Assembly: GCF_021560015.1 (NCBI RefSeq)
Contig: NZ_CP073588.1
Coordinates: 3,162,001 to 3,226,000, forward strand
DNA from: Shewanella vesiculosa
Lineage (GTDB): Bacteria > Pseudomonadota > Gammaproteobacteria > Enterobacterales > Shewanellaceae
DNA length: 64,000 bases
Direction of reading: 5' to 3'
The position numbers and the translations under genes are program-made. Positions 1 through 8,534 of the stretch are shown one piece after another; within the stretch, counting starts at the first letter, position 1; each line of letters starts with the position of its first letter. Under the pieces are notes generated by a model. That model searched no databases and was not told the origin of the DNA. It saw only the letters and a list, made by a program, of their open reading frames with translations.

Positions 1-402
1 GCTGTTGATCTAAAAGAAAATACGCAGAATAATATAACCATTAACACTCCCACCAAAATCAACACCACTGAGCCAAAAGAAGCCCCAATTAGCTACTCAA
101 TCTCAATCACCTCTCCTCAAGAAGAGGCAACGATTCGAGATAATAACGGCGCGTTCACCGTATCAGTAAGTGTCTCTCCGGAACTGCCTCGCGGTGTGAT
201 GATGACATTATTGGTTGATGGTATTGTCACTGCACCACCTCAAGTATCAAATATATTTACATTAACCGGCATTAACCGAGGTGAACACTCACTGGTTGTT
301 AATGCTGTAACACAAAGCGGCAAAGTCCTTGCATCAAGCTCTCCTAGAAAGATATTTCTTCACCAAGCATCTGTATTTGGACCCGCAAGAAAGTCCAAGT
401 AA
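1..402 (+). CDS. C-terminal part of an exported-type protein, function unknown (partial)
   Basis: The reading frame is open from base 1 and ends at a TAA at 400-402, so only the last 133 codons of a gene that begins before the window are visible. The first methionine inside the window, near 196, is internal and not a credible start. The visible part has a Thr/Asn/Pro-rich linker followed by about 90 residues that read like an immunoglobulin-like beta-sandwich, with alternating hydrophobic strands. In Shewanella a DUF4124 protein often lies before glnL, and this could be its C-terminus, but the diagnostic N-terminal domain lies outside the window. No function is assigned. Confidence 0.6.
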   Translation, partial: AVDLKENTQNNITINTPTKINTTEPKEAPISYSISITSPQEEATIRDNNGAFTVSVSVSPELPRGVMMTLLVDGIVTAPPQVSNIFTLTGINRGEHSLVVNAVTQSGKVLASSSPRKIFLHQASVFGPARKSK

Positions 403-491
403 ATAAGATAAAAATCAGTTTATTCATTAACTTAAAAAAATATGTGTGACTACTTATCTTAGTGAGAGCTTGTGTGTTTCGGGTTGCGAAT

Positions 492-508
492 TGCACCAAT
501 TCGGTGCA
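492..508. promoter_or_regulatory. NtrC (GlnG) binding site upstream of glnL
   Basis: The 17-base sequence TGCACCAATTCGGTGCA is a perfect dyad (TGCACC, 5 bases, GGTGCA) and matches the enterobacterial NtrC operator consensus. It ends 33 bases before the glnL start codon. A longer flanking inverted repeat (GGGTTGC at 481-487, GCAACCC at 519-525) surrounds it. In E. coli an NtrC site at the glnL promoter mediates autorepression. The same role is inferred here. No convincing sigma-54 promoter was seen. Confidence 0.75.
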
Positions 509-541
509 ATATGATAGTGCAACCCTATACTAGGACGGCTA

Positions 542-1579
542 ATGGACACAAATAACCTGCTCAATCACTTAGTTACCGCTGTGCTGGTTATTAATAATCA
601 GCTCAAGCCATGTTATGCCAATGCTGCTGCTGAACAATTATTGGGGGTCGGTAACCACAAGCTATTAGAACAAACGCTTCCTGAACTTTATCAGCTTATG
701 GGAGTTGAGCCACAGTTATTGCGCGATGCCGTTAATGCCGGCCAAGGGCTCACCATCAATACTGCCGTATTGATTACCCTTGATGGTCAGCATCACACTG
801 TTGATATTACCTTGATGCCAATTGAAAATGATAATAACCTCAGCATCTTAGAACTGCGTCAAGTGGATCAACAGCGGCGCATTCATCAACAGCTGAATAT
901 GGACGCGCAACAGCAAGCTGCACAATTTTTGGTCCGTAACTTAGCTCATGAAATTAAAAACCCACTAGGCGGCCTTCGTGGTGCGGCACAGTTATTATCT
1001 CGAGAACTAACTTCACCTGATTTAAAAGAATTTACCACCTTAATCATCGAACAAGCAGATAGGTTGCGTAATCTAGTAGACCGCTTACTTGGCCCGCAAC
1101 GTCCGACACAGCATACACAACAAAGTATTCATCAAGTCATTGAAAAAGTGCTTAAACTGATTGAAATGGCGCTGCCAGACAATATCCATTTAAAACGAGA
1201 TTACGACCCGTCCATTCCTGACATTGAAATGGACTCAGATCAAATGCAACAGGCTGTATTGAATATTGTCCAAAATGCCATTCAGGCTTTAGAGCATTGT
1301 GGCGGAGATATTGTTATCCGCACTCGCACCCAGCATCAGGTCACGATTGGAACCCACCGCTATAAAGTGGTACTTGCATTGTCGATTATTGATAACGGCC
1401 CAGGTATTCCATCTGAACTATTGGATACCCTTTTTTACCCTATGGTTACCGGTCGGGATGAAGGGTCTGGATTAGGTTTATCCATTGCACACAACATTGC
1501 CCGATTACACCGCGGTCGCATCGATTGTATTTCGGTTCCAGGTCATACCGAATTTATTATTAATCTGCCATTACAATAA
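542..1579 (+). CDS. glnL: Nitrogen regulation sensor histidine kinase NtrB/GlnL
   Basis: This cytoplasmic kinase/phosphatase controls NtrC in response to nitrogen status through PII. The 345-residue length fits the family. Residues ~5-110 form a PAS domain. The phosphoacceptor H-box is NLAHEIKNPLGG with His136. The N-box (QAVLNIVQNAIQAL), G1 (DNGPGIP) and G2 (GSGLGLSI) ATP-binding motifs follow in order. No membrane segment is present, as expected for NtrB. The ATG at 542 is preceded by AGGA with 6-base spacing. The response regulator gene starts 36 bases downstream, so the two are probably cotranscribed, with autoregulation through the upstream NtrC dyad. Confidence 0.96.
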   Translation: MDTNNLLNHLVTAVLVINNQLKPCYANAAAEQLLGVGNHKLLEQTLPELYQLMGVEPQLLRDAVNAGQGLTINTAVLITLDGQHHTVDITLMPIENDNNLSILELRQVDQQRRIHQQLNMDAQQQAAQFLVRNLAHEIKNPLGGLRGAAQLLSRELTSPDLKEFTTLIIEQADRLRNLVDRLLGPQRPTQHTQQSIHQVIEKVLKLIEMALPDNIHLKRDYDPSIPDIEMDSDQMQQAVLNIVQNAIQALEHCGGDIVIRTRTQHQVTIGTHRYKVVLALSIIDNGPGIPSELLDTLFYPMVTGRDEGSGLGLSIAHNIARLHRGRIDCISVPGHTEFIINLPLQ

Positions 1580-1615
1580 CTAGCATGCCCTATGTAGGCA
1601 GAATGAGGTAGTAAC

Positions 1616-3028
1616 ATGAACATTAGTGAACAAGTTTGGATCCTCGATGATGATAGTTCGATCCGTTGGGTACTCGAAAAAGCTCTTAAAGGCGCATCAC
1701 TGTCAACAGCCAGCTTTGCTGCTGCAGAATCTTTATGGCAAGCCTTAGAGGCATCTCAACCACAAGTCATAGTGTCAGATATCCGCATGCCAGGAACTGA
1801 TGGGTTAACCTTACTGGATCGCTTACAGCTGCATTATCCGCATATTCCAGTGATCATCATGACAGCTCACTCTGACTTAGACAGTGCGGTGAGCGCATAT
1901 CAAGCAGGTGCATTTGAATACTTGCCCAAACCGTTTGATATCGACGAGGCGATTAATTTAGTAGAACGTGCACTGACTCATGCCACAGAGCAAACACCTC
2001 AGCCGGTGATAGATACTTCGATTAAAACCCCTGAAATTATTGGTGAAGCGCCAGCGATGCAGGAAGTTTTTCGGGCCATAGGTCGCTTATCTCGTTCGTC
2101 AATTAGTGTATTGATCAATGGTCAATCGGGTACAGGTAAAGAACTCGTTGCCGGAGCATTGCACAAACACAGTCCGCGTAAGGAAAAACCCTTTATTGCG
2201 CTTAATATGGCAGCCATTCCAAAAGATTTGATTGAATCAGAACTCTTCGGTCACGAAAAAGGGGCATTTACAGGTGCCGCGAATGTGCGCCAAGGTCGTT
2301 TTGAGCAAGCCAATGGCGGTACCTTATTTTTAGATGAAATTGGAGATATGCCAATCGATGTGCAAACTCGGTTATTACGAGTGCTTGCTGATGGACAATT
2401 CTATCGTGTTGGCGGCCATCAAGCTGTGCAAGTGGACGTTCGCATTATTGCTGCAACCCACCAAAATCTTGAAGTATTGGTACAAAAAGGCACCTTCCGT
2501 GAAGATTTATTTCATCGTCTCAATGTGATTCGAGTTCACCTACCGCCATTATCACAGCGTCGTGAAGACATTGCCCAGCTCGCTAATCATTTTTTAACCA
2601 CAGCAGCAAAAGAAATTGGCGTAGAGCCCAAAATATTAACCAAAGCCACCGCAGTAAAACTGGCTAATTTACCTTGGCCAGGCAATGTGCGACAACTGGA
2701 AAATACGTGTCGATGGTTAACTGTAATGGCTTCTGGACAAGAAATATTACCACAGGATTTACCACCAGAATTACTCAAAGATCCGGTTAGCAGCCAACAG
2801 AAAACAGCTGGAGCAAGTGATTGGCAAACCGCGTTAACAGATTGGATTGATGAAAAGCTTGCTGCGGGCGAAAGTGATTTATTAACTGAAGTTCAGCCTG
2901 AATTTGAGCGTATCTTACTTGAAACAGCGTTAAGACATACTCAAGGCCATAAACAAGAAGCCGCTAAACGCCTCGGCTGGGGAAGAAATACTCTGACTCG
3001 TAAATTAAAAGAACTATCAATGGACTAA
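1616..3028 (+). CDS. glnG: Nitrogen regulation response regulator NtrC/GlnG, sigma-54 activator
   Basis: This activator works on sigma-54 promoters of nitrogen assimilation genes. The receiver domain is residues 1-120, with acidic residues D11-D13 and phosphoacceptor Asp55 in VSDIRMPG. The AAA+ domain (~140-380) has Walker A GQSGTGKE, the sigma-54 contact loop [13 protein letters not shown] and Walker [12 protein letters not shown]. The C-terminal Fis-type helix-turn-helix ends in [20 protein letters not shown]. The 470-residue length matches the family. SD-like GAGG precedes the ATG. It forms an operon with glnL. Confidence 0.97.
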   Translation: MNISEQVWILDDDSSIRWVLEKALKGASLSTASFAAAESLWQALEASQPQVIVSDIRMPGTDGLTLLDRLQLHYPHIPVIIMTAHSDLDSAVSAYQAGAFEYLPKPFDIDEAINLVERALTHATEQTPQPVIDTSIKTPEIIGEAPAMQEVFRAIGRLSRSSISVLINGQSGTGKELVAGALHKHSPRKEKPFIALNMAAIPKDLIESELFGHEKGAFTGAANVRQGRFEQANGGTLFLDEIGDMPIDVQTRLLRVLADGQFYRVGGHQAVQVDVRIIAATHQNLEVLVQKGTFREDLFHRLNVIRVHLPPLSQRREDIAQLANHFLTTAAKEIGVEPKILTKATAVKLANLPWPGNVRQLENTCRWLTVMASGQEILPQDLPPELLKDPVSSQQKTAGASDWQTALTDWIDEKLAAGESDLLTEVQPEFERILLETALRHTQGHKQEAAKRLGWGRNTLTRKLKELSMD

Positions 3029-3242
3029 AAGCAGAACTACACAATATAGCCATAATGATGTTATAACATTGTTAAGCTTATTGCTGTGGCAGCACTATTT
3101 TTGTCTAATTCTAATATAAAACATGATCTCAAATAGTCGACGTTACCGCATTTACACATGGCATTGACTTGGCTGCAGAAGCAATAGTATACGTACCATG
3201 AAAATTGCGGCCTAAAATGTAATATTCAACTAAGGACAGATT

Positions 3243-4470
3243 GTGAATTCTGATGCTCCTTTTGGTGTGGTTATTCATCAAGACTTTATACCACTGTATG
3301 CAGATGATAGTTATGCAAAAATCTTCGGTTATCAAACCGCTAAAGAAATCTTAGCGCTGAAAAGTATTTTAGAGTTAATCGATCCTGAACTACAGGATCT
3401 CGCGGCACACACTTACTATGCATTAATGAGTGGAATCGAAAAGCCTCAGGTGCGAAATTATATTAATCGTAACCGTCTTGGTATGACGATTAATGTATTA
3501 GCCATTGAACACCTTGTCGAATGGCAAGGTCGAACAGCTGCAAATAACGATTGTTGATTTAACCGAAGTCACCGCACTCAAACAAGCTGTTGTACAAAGT
3601 GAGCATCGCTATCAACAGTTAGCTAATGGATCGGTGCAAGGTGTTTTGGTGCATCGCAACTTTAGCCCGCTATATTGTAATGAAACACTCGCGACCCTAC
3701 TTGGTTACCCTAATCGCCAAAGTATTATGTCACTCAAATCGATTATGGGTATCATTGAACCTAGTTATCAAGCACAGCGAATAGAGGCTAGCAATGCATT
3801 GCTAGTCAATACCATTACACCTCAGACTGTCGATATCCAGTGCTTGCATTCAAGTGGTCGTCTCATATGGGTAAAAATACTGGAGACTGTTATCAGTTGG
3901 GAGGGACAACCCGCCACTCAAATGACCATGATCGATATTACTGAATCTTATTTGCTAAAGGACTTACTCAATAAGGAAATCTATATTGATTACCTTACCA
4001 AGGTGCTGAATCGACGAGGGCTATTGCATTTTAGTCAGCGATTAATAACCGATACTAATCTTAAGCGTGAGCACCTTTATTGTTTATTGATCGGCGTAGA
4101 CGATTTAAAGCAAATTAATCATTTATTTGGCCATAAAATGGGTGATAAAGTCTTAGTTAATTTTGCTCAACATTGCCAAAGCAATCTAGGTGAAGTCGAC
4201 TTAATCGCTCGTTGGTGTGGTGATGAGTTTATTGCCATCATCCAAGCTAATAGCAAAAAGATAGCCTTAAATGTTGCCGAGAATATTCGCCATAGCAACG
4301 ACGATAAATCGCTAAGAGAACCAGAAACCAATAAGCCTATTCGTTTTAGCGCCAGTGTTGGCGTGTCGAACTGGCAAGTCGATGATACTATCGACAGTTT
4401 TATTTTGCGGGCAGATTCAGCATTAGAGCAAGCTCGATCCCAAATCACTAATCAACTTGTTTTTACATAA
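3243..4470 (+). pseudogene. PAS-PAS-GGDEF diguanylate cyclase-like protein, frameshifted
   Basis: Two overlapping frames together encode one protein. The GTG start at 3243 has AAGGA six bases upstream and follows an in-frame TAA at 3231. The first PAS domain runs to about 3540 and then hits a stop. The second frame resumes the same PAS domain (LQITIVDLTEV), then a second PAS and a GGDEF domain to 4470. A single extra base near 3527-3545 explains the break; removing the C after GGT gives WQGEQLQITIVDL. The signature is WCGDEF, with Cys for the first Gly, and the upstream inhibitory RxxD site is absent (GEVD). Cyclase activity is therefore uncertain even if the frame is intact. The break may be a sequencing error or a real mutation. 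Confidence 0.75.
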
Positions 4471-4504
4471 TCTAAAGGCGATCAACACATTATATTACAT
4501 GAAC

Positions 4505-4528
4505 AAAAAGCCGCTACTGCGGCTTTTT
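4505..4528. terminator. Bidirectional rho-independent terminator
   Basis: AAAAAGCCGC and GCGGCTTTTT form a perfect 10-bp stem around the loop TACT, with T tracts on both strands. It lies between the convergent GGDEF gene and the gluconate permease gene and can serve both. Confidence 0.85.
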
Positions 4529-4564
4529 AGTATCGAAAATATCAACCCCATCACTGGCTGATAT

Positions 4565-5941
4565 TTACAACAGTATGCTTAGTGAACCCACAATGATAAA
4601 GGCAATAGTACCCAGTAGGGTTTCCATAACGGTCCACGTTTTTAAGGTGGTTTTTTCATCCATTCCCATTAAACGTCCAACCAACCAAAAACCGGAATCA
4701 TTAAAGTGTGATAACACAGTGGAACCACCTGCAATGGCAATAACAATAAAACATAAATCCAAAGCACTTAATCCAGCGGTTGCCGCTACCATAGGCGCAA
4801 TTAACGCCGCTGTTGTGGTTAATGCGACGGTTGCCGACCCTTGTGCCACCCGAAGACAGGTGGCAATGACAAATGCCGCAACGATTAGTGGCATACCTGT
4901 ATGTGACAATGCATCCGCTAATGCCTGACCAATTCCACTTGCACGTAATACGCCACCAAACATGCCACCGGCACCCGTCACTAATATAACCGCACAAATA
5001 GGCCCTAATGAGTCACCACACAATTTCTCGAGCTGTTGCATACCATAGTCTTTGGCAAATACCACTAAACATACTAATAAGGTAATCAGTAATGCAATTG
5101 GCGTCTTACCCAGCATTCGCAGTAATTCTACTAATGGTGACTTACCATCGATAACGCCAGCAACGGCTAAGGTGTTTAGCCCAGTGTCCATAAAAATGAG
5201 TATCACAGGTAACAGCAAAATCGACATTACCGTGGCAAAGTTCGGGATCTTATCGACATCGATAATCGGAGCTGTACTGAGGAACACTTTTGACACGGGA
5301 ATATCAAATTTTTTACCCGCATATAACCCAAATAAATAAGCACCAATATACCAAGTGGGGATCGCCACCATCATGCCAACAAAGAGTAATAAACCAATGT
5401 TAGCGCCGAGTAAATCCGCAGCCGCTACCGGTCCAGGATGTGGAGGAACAAACGCATGCATCACGGCAAATGCACCAGCAGACGGTAAAGCATACTTAAG
5501 AGGTGAATCGCCAAAGCGTTTAGCAACACTAAAAATAATCGGCATCATCACAATTAGGCCGGCATCAAAAAATATTGGGAAACCAAATAATAACGAAGCA
5601 ATACCTAAGGCTAATGGGGCTTTTTCTTCACCAAAACGGCAAATTAAACTATCAGCAAGCACTTTCGCACCGCCAGTTACCTCCAAAATCTTCCCTATCA
5701 TAGCGCCAAGACCAACAAGCAAGGCAACAGAAGCTAAAGTGCCACCAAAACCCGCCATCATTGTTGGCACCACTTGATCACTATTAATACCACTGGCCAG
5801 TGCTGTTGCCACACACACCAATGTTAATGACACAAAAGCGTGCAGTTTCATTTTAATAATCAGTATTAATAACGCGATAATGGCTAGCGCAGCGATCATC
5901 AGCAAGTAAGTCGGGTCTGCGGTTGGTACTATTGTGTCCAT
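4565..5941 (-). CDS. gntT: GntP-family gluconate:H+ symporter
   Basis: This inner-membrane permease of the GntP family has about 12-14 hydrophobic segments over 458 residues and almost no hydrophilic domains. Family-like features are the glycine-rich stretch GFGGTLASVALLVGLGAMIG near the N-terminus, AFVPPHPGPVAAA in the middle, and GSATVALTTTAALIAP near the C-terminus. The ATG at 5941 (MDTIVPTAD) is preferred over an in-frame TTG at 5953, because the GGA of that region is well placed as its ribosome site. It is divergent from a gluconokinase gene, which makes gluconate the likely substrate. Related members also move other sugar acids. The symbol is by analogy. Confidence 0.85.
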   Translation of the reverse strand: MDTIVPTADPTYLLMIAALAIIALLILIIKMKLHAFVSLTLVCVATALASGINSDQVVPTMMAGFGGTLASVALLVGLGAMIGKILEVTGGAKVLADSLICRFGEEKAPLALGIASLLFGFPIFFDAGLIVMMPIIFSVAKRFGDSPLKYALPSAGAFAVMHAFVPPHPGPVAAADLLGANIGLLLFVGMMVAIPTWYIGAYLFGLYAGKKFDIPVSKVFLSTAPIIDVDKIPNFATVMSILLLPVILIFMDTGLNTLAVAGVIDGKSPLVELLRMLGKTPIALLITLLVCLVVFAKDYGMQQLEKLCGDSLGPICAVILVTGAGGMFGGVLRASGIGQALADALSHTGMPLIVAAFVIATCLRVAQGSATVALTTTAALIAPMVAATAGLSALDLCFIVIAIAGGSTVLSHFNDSGFWLVGRLMGMDEKTTLKTWTVMETLLGTIAFIIVGSLSILL

Positions 5942-6047
5942 ACTATATTCCAAAGAGATTAATGAGAGTGCTAATTCGAATTCACAAACCTCAATGAGAT
6001 CAGTAAACTCAAGGCATAAACTGAGCTGAAAAAATAAGCCTTTAATT

Positions 6048-6061
6048 ATATAAGCTTATAT
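6048..6061. promoter_or_regulatory. 14-bp perfect palindrome before gluconokinase, possible operator
   Basis: ATATAAGCTTATAT is a perfect 14-bp palindrome just before the AAGGA ribosome site (6064-6068) of the kinase gene, in the divergent spacer with the permease gene. It does not match the E. coli GntR operator. A role as an operator is inferred only from position and symmetry. Confidence 0.3.
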
Positions 6062-6078
6062 TAAGGAATGGTAAGAAA

Positions 6079-6591
6079 ATGACAGGGAAATGCATTATTG
6101 TAATGGGTGTGTGCGCATGTGGTAAAAGCAGCGTAGGCGAACTGTTAGCAAAAGTGATGAATGCCACTTTTGTAGACGGTGATGATCTGCATCCGCAAGC
6201 CAACATAGAAAAAATGGCTCGAGGAGACCCCCTAAACGATGCCGATAGGGCACCTTGGTTATCACGTATTCGAGATTTGGCTTTCGAATTTGAAACCCAA
6301 CATAAAACGGTGATCATTGGCTGTTCAGCACTCAAACAATCTTATCGAGATCAAATCCGTAAGGGTAATCAACAGGTCGGATTTTTATATTTAAAGGGTA
6401 GCTATGAACTGATTTTGGCGCGGATAATGGCAAGAAAAGGCCACTTTATGAAACAGAACATGGTCGATAGTCAGTTTGCCACATTAGAGGAACCCACTAA
6501 TGAACCATTAGTGGTAACCGTCGATATTGATGCCAGTATTACAGAAATAGTGCAGCAAGCTTTAGCACAATTTCGTGCTCAGGGATTTTAA
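6079..6591 (+). CDS. gntK: Gluconokinase
   Basis: This enzyme phosphorylates D-gluconate with ATP to 6-phosphogluconate, feeding the Entner-Doudoroff and pentose phosphate routes in the cytoplasm. The 170-residue length is typical of the GntK/ThrK P-loop family. The P-loop is GVCACGKSS (family usual GVSGSGKS). DGDDLHP and MARGDPLNDADRAPW are the conserved substrate-region motifs, followed by ALKQSYRD. The ATG at 6079 follows AAGGA with about ten-base spacing. Its divergent arrangement with the GntP permease suggests joint control by gluconate, but no gntR gene is in the window. Confidence 0.93.
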   Translation: MTGKCIIVMGVCACGKSSVGELLAKVMNATFVDGDDLHPQANIEKMARGDPLNDADRAPWLSRIRDLAFEFETQHKTVIIGCSALKQSYRDQIRKGNQQVGFLYLKGSYELILARIMARKGHFMKQNMVDSQFATLEEPTNEPLVVTVDIDASITEIVQQALAQFRAQGF

Positions 6592-6616
6592 GCTAACACG
6601 ACTAAACGCTAACCTG

Positions 6617-6650
6617 TGCCAGCTTAAACACAAATATTGTTGAGCTGGCA
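6617..6650. terminator. Possible weak terminator between gntK and fieF
   Basis: TGCCAGCT (6617-6624) and AGCTGGCA (6643-6650) form a perfect 8-bp inverted repeat with an 18-base loop between two convergent genes. There is no clear T tract, so the call is tentative. Confidence 0.3.
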
Positions 6651-6673
6651 TTGATTGCGATTCTCTAACCTCT

Positions 6674-7543
6674 CTACACCGGATCTTGGTGAATAATCAC
6701 CTCTGCATCATCAAACGCCGCTTTAATCGTCAAGCCTGCTTTATCTGCTATTTCATGGGCATCATGCAATGATAAGTTACCCGCTAATTCGATGTGCAAC
6801 TGAATAAAGGTCGTTTTCCCAGCCTGGCGAGTACGTAAATCATGAATGCCTTGGACGCGAGGATCTTGCTTAGCTAAGGCTTTAATTTTATCACGAGTCT
6901 CAGTGTCTAATTCGCGATCAAGCAAGCTTTGAACTGAACGATAACCTAATCCAAGCGCTTGATTGCCGATAAAAAATGCAATGAACACCGCAAACAAACC
7001 ATCGGCCCACCACCAGCCATATTGCGCCAATATTAGGGCGAACAACACAGCCGCATTCAATAATAAGTCCGACTTATAATGCAATGAATCAGCTTCAACT
7101 AACGAGCTCTTAGTTTTTTTCAAAGCATGTCGTTGCAACAAAACAAGGGCAAATGTCATGACTATCGCAATAATAGTCACCACGATACCACTCATGGCAT
7201 TGGTAACTGGTACTGGATGAATTAACTTTTCGCCGCCATACAATAATAACAATGACGCCGAACCTAAAATAAACGCAGCTTGCGCCAAACTCGCTAATGG
7301 CTCAGCTTTTCCGTGACCATATCGGTGATCTTTGTCCGCAGGAACAATGGCATATCGAATGGCAATAAAATTAACTATCGACGCGAGTGCATCAGCAAAT
7401 GAATCCGTTAATGACCCCAACATACTGGCAGAGCCTGAATACAACCAAGCCAATAATTTGATCACGATAAGGCACAGTGCTGTAGCGACTGAAGCGCGGC
7501 TCGCTAATTTGACCCAAAAGTCATATTCAGATGATGTACTCAT
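6674..7543 (-). CDS. fieF: Cation diffusion facilitator metal exporter, FieF type
   Basis: This inner-membrane CDF antiporter exports divalent metals (iron and zinc in E. coli FieF). The 289 residues include about six membrane segments. The metal-site signatures are SLTDSFAD in segment 2 and HYKSD in segment 5, preceded by the DHRYGHGKAE loop. A cytoplasmic C-terminal domain with HDLRTRQAG and IQLHIEL follows, as in FieF homodimers. The similarity along the whole length to FieF (AVQSLLDREL) supports the name. It starts at an ATG (7543) and appears monocistronic. Confidence 0.9.
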   Translation of the reverse strand: MSTSSEYDFWVKLASRASVATALCLIVIKLLAWLYSGSASMLGSLTDSFADALASIVNFIAIRYAIVPADKDHRYGHGKAEPLASLAQAAFILGSASLLLLYGGEKLIHPVPVTNAMSGIVVTIIAIVMTFALVLLQRHALKKTKSSLVEADSLHYKSDLLLNAAVLFALILAQYGWWWADGLFAVFIAFFIGNQALGLGYRSVQSLLDRELDTETRDKIKALAKQDPRVQGIHDLRTRQAGKTTFIQLHIELAGNLSLHDAHEIADKAGLTIKAAFDDAEVIIHQDPV

Positions 7544-7702
7544 AAAGACGTTGTCGACTCTTTTTACAGATAATTTAACAGACCTTACTATAGCAAGTTA
7601 GCTGGCTGTTTTGGGTAATGTTTTATTAAATAATCTTAAATTGCACCAAGACCTTATATAAAGTCGCAACAGAGACAATGCCACTCCATATAGGCATTAA
7701 CT

Positions 7703-7729
7703 AAAAAGCCATTACCCAAAGGTAATGGC
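7703..7729 (-). terminator. Rho-independent terminator of cpxP
   Basis: On the minus strand GCCATTACC, loop TTTG, GGTAATGGC is followed by TTTTT. It is a perfect 9-bp stem 38 bases past the stop codon of the CpxP-like gene. Confidence 0.85.
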
Positions 7730-7766
7730 GATTATGTTGCTTTAACCATGCTGAACTAGCAACTGA

Positions 7767-8258
7767 TTAACGACGTGGCTTGTGGCCTTTACCTTGTTGA
7801 AAGTTATCTTGAAACATTTGTTGCTGTTCAGGGGTCAATAGTTGATAAATTTCATTCTGCATTTTCAAGTGGTTCAACATTTTTTGCATGTGTTGCTGTT
7901 GCTTTGCTTGGGCCATTTCAGTGGCTTTCGCTTCATCAAAACCAGCGGTAGTGATTAACGCTAGCATGTCAGCTCGGTGCGCAGCTCGCTGTTCTTTCGT
8001 TGGGCGCTCAGGACGATTACCTTGATATTTATTTAACACGGCTTTGACATCAGCTCGCTGTGAATCGGTTAAATCTAACATGCGTAGCATTTTATGCATG
8101 CCACCCTTATGACCATGATATCGGTCACCTTTAGCGGCGACATTCTCTGTCTTTACCGTGTTATCAGTAGTCTCTGCCGCATATAACTGGCTGGCTAAGA
8201 ACGCTGAACTTGCCACTAAGGCCACTAAACTCGTTTTGATGATTGATGATGTTTTCAT
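7767..8258 (-). CDS. cpxP: CpxP/Spy-family periplasmic stress protein
   Basis: This small periplasmic protein of 163 residues has a clear signal peptide (MKTSSIIKTSLVALVASSAFLASQLYAA). The mature part is rich in His, Lys and Gln and carries two LTxxQ-type motifs (LDLTDSQRADV and LLTPEQQQMF), the mark of the CpxP/Spy fold, with a basic HGHK-like stretch at both ends. Family members inhibit the CpxA sensor or act as ATP-independent chaperones. A perfect CpxR box lies 96 bases upstream, and cpxRA are 1.8 kb away, which favours CpxP over Spy. The DNA-binding regulator and sensor are encoded on the other strand. Confidence 0.85.
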   Translation of the reverse strand: MKTSSIIKTSLVALVASSAFLASQLYAAETTDNTVKTENVAAKGDRYHGHKGGMHKMLRMLDLTDSQRADVKAVLNKYQGNRPERPTKEQRAAHRADMLALITTAGFDEAKATEMAQAKQQQHMQKMLNHLKMQNEIYQLLTPEQQQMFQDNFQQGKGHKPRR

Positions 8259-8353
8259 TGTTAAGTTCCTCGGTATGTATGGGATTTATTGTCTGCCTCA
8301 GCAGATTTGATACTCAGTTTACCGAATGCAATGTCAATGAGGGTTAAGACAGA

Positions 8354-8368
8354 GTAAACCTATGTAAA
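8354..8368. promoter_or_regulatory. CpxR box in the cpxP / thiol-transporter spacer
   Basis: GTAAACCTATGTAAA is an exact match to the CpxR consensus GTAAA-N5-GTAAA. It lies in the divergent spacer, 96 bases from cpxP and 167 bases from the thioredoxin/DsbD-like gene. It could therefore control cpxP, the thiol gene, or both. The match is visible in the sequence; regulation is inferred from the known Cpx system. Confidence 0.8.
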
Positions 8369-8534
8369 GAAGGTTTTTCATAGCACTTTAGCGCCAGTAA
8401 TTCATGATCAAGTTGGCATATTGAATGATAAAAACCCCAGTAATGCGAGCCAGTTAACGTAATTCAGACTTGATCCTTACAGTAATCATATTAGGGCATA
8501 AAATCTAACTATTAGCGCTTTAATGGAATAAATT

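Noticed and set aside
6048..6061. GntR operator by sequence
   Set aside because: The palindrome does not match the known GntR consensus, so it is kept only as a symmetric site of unknown role.
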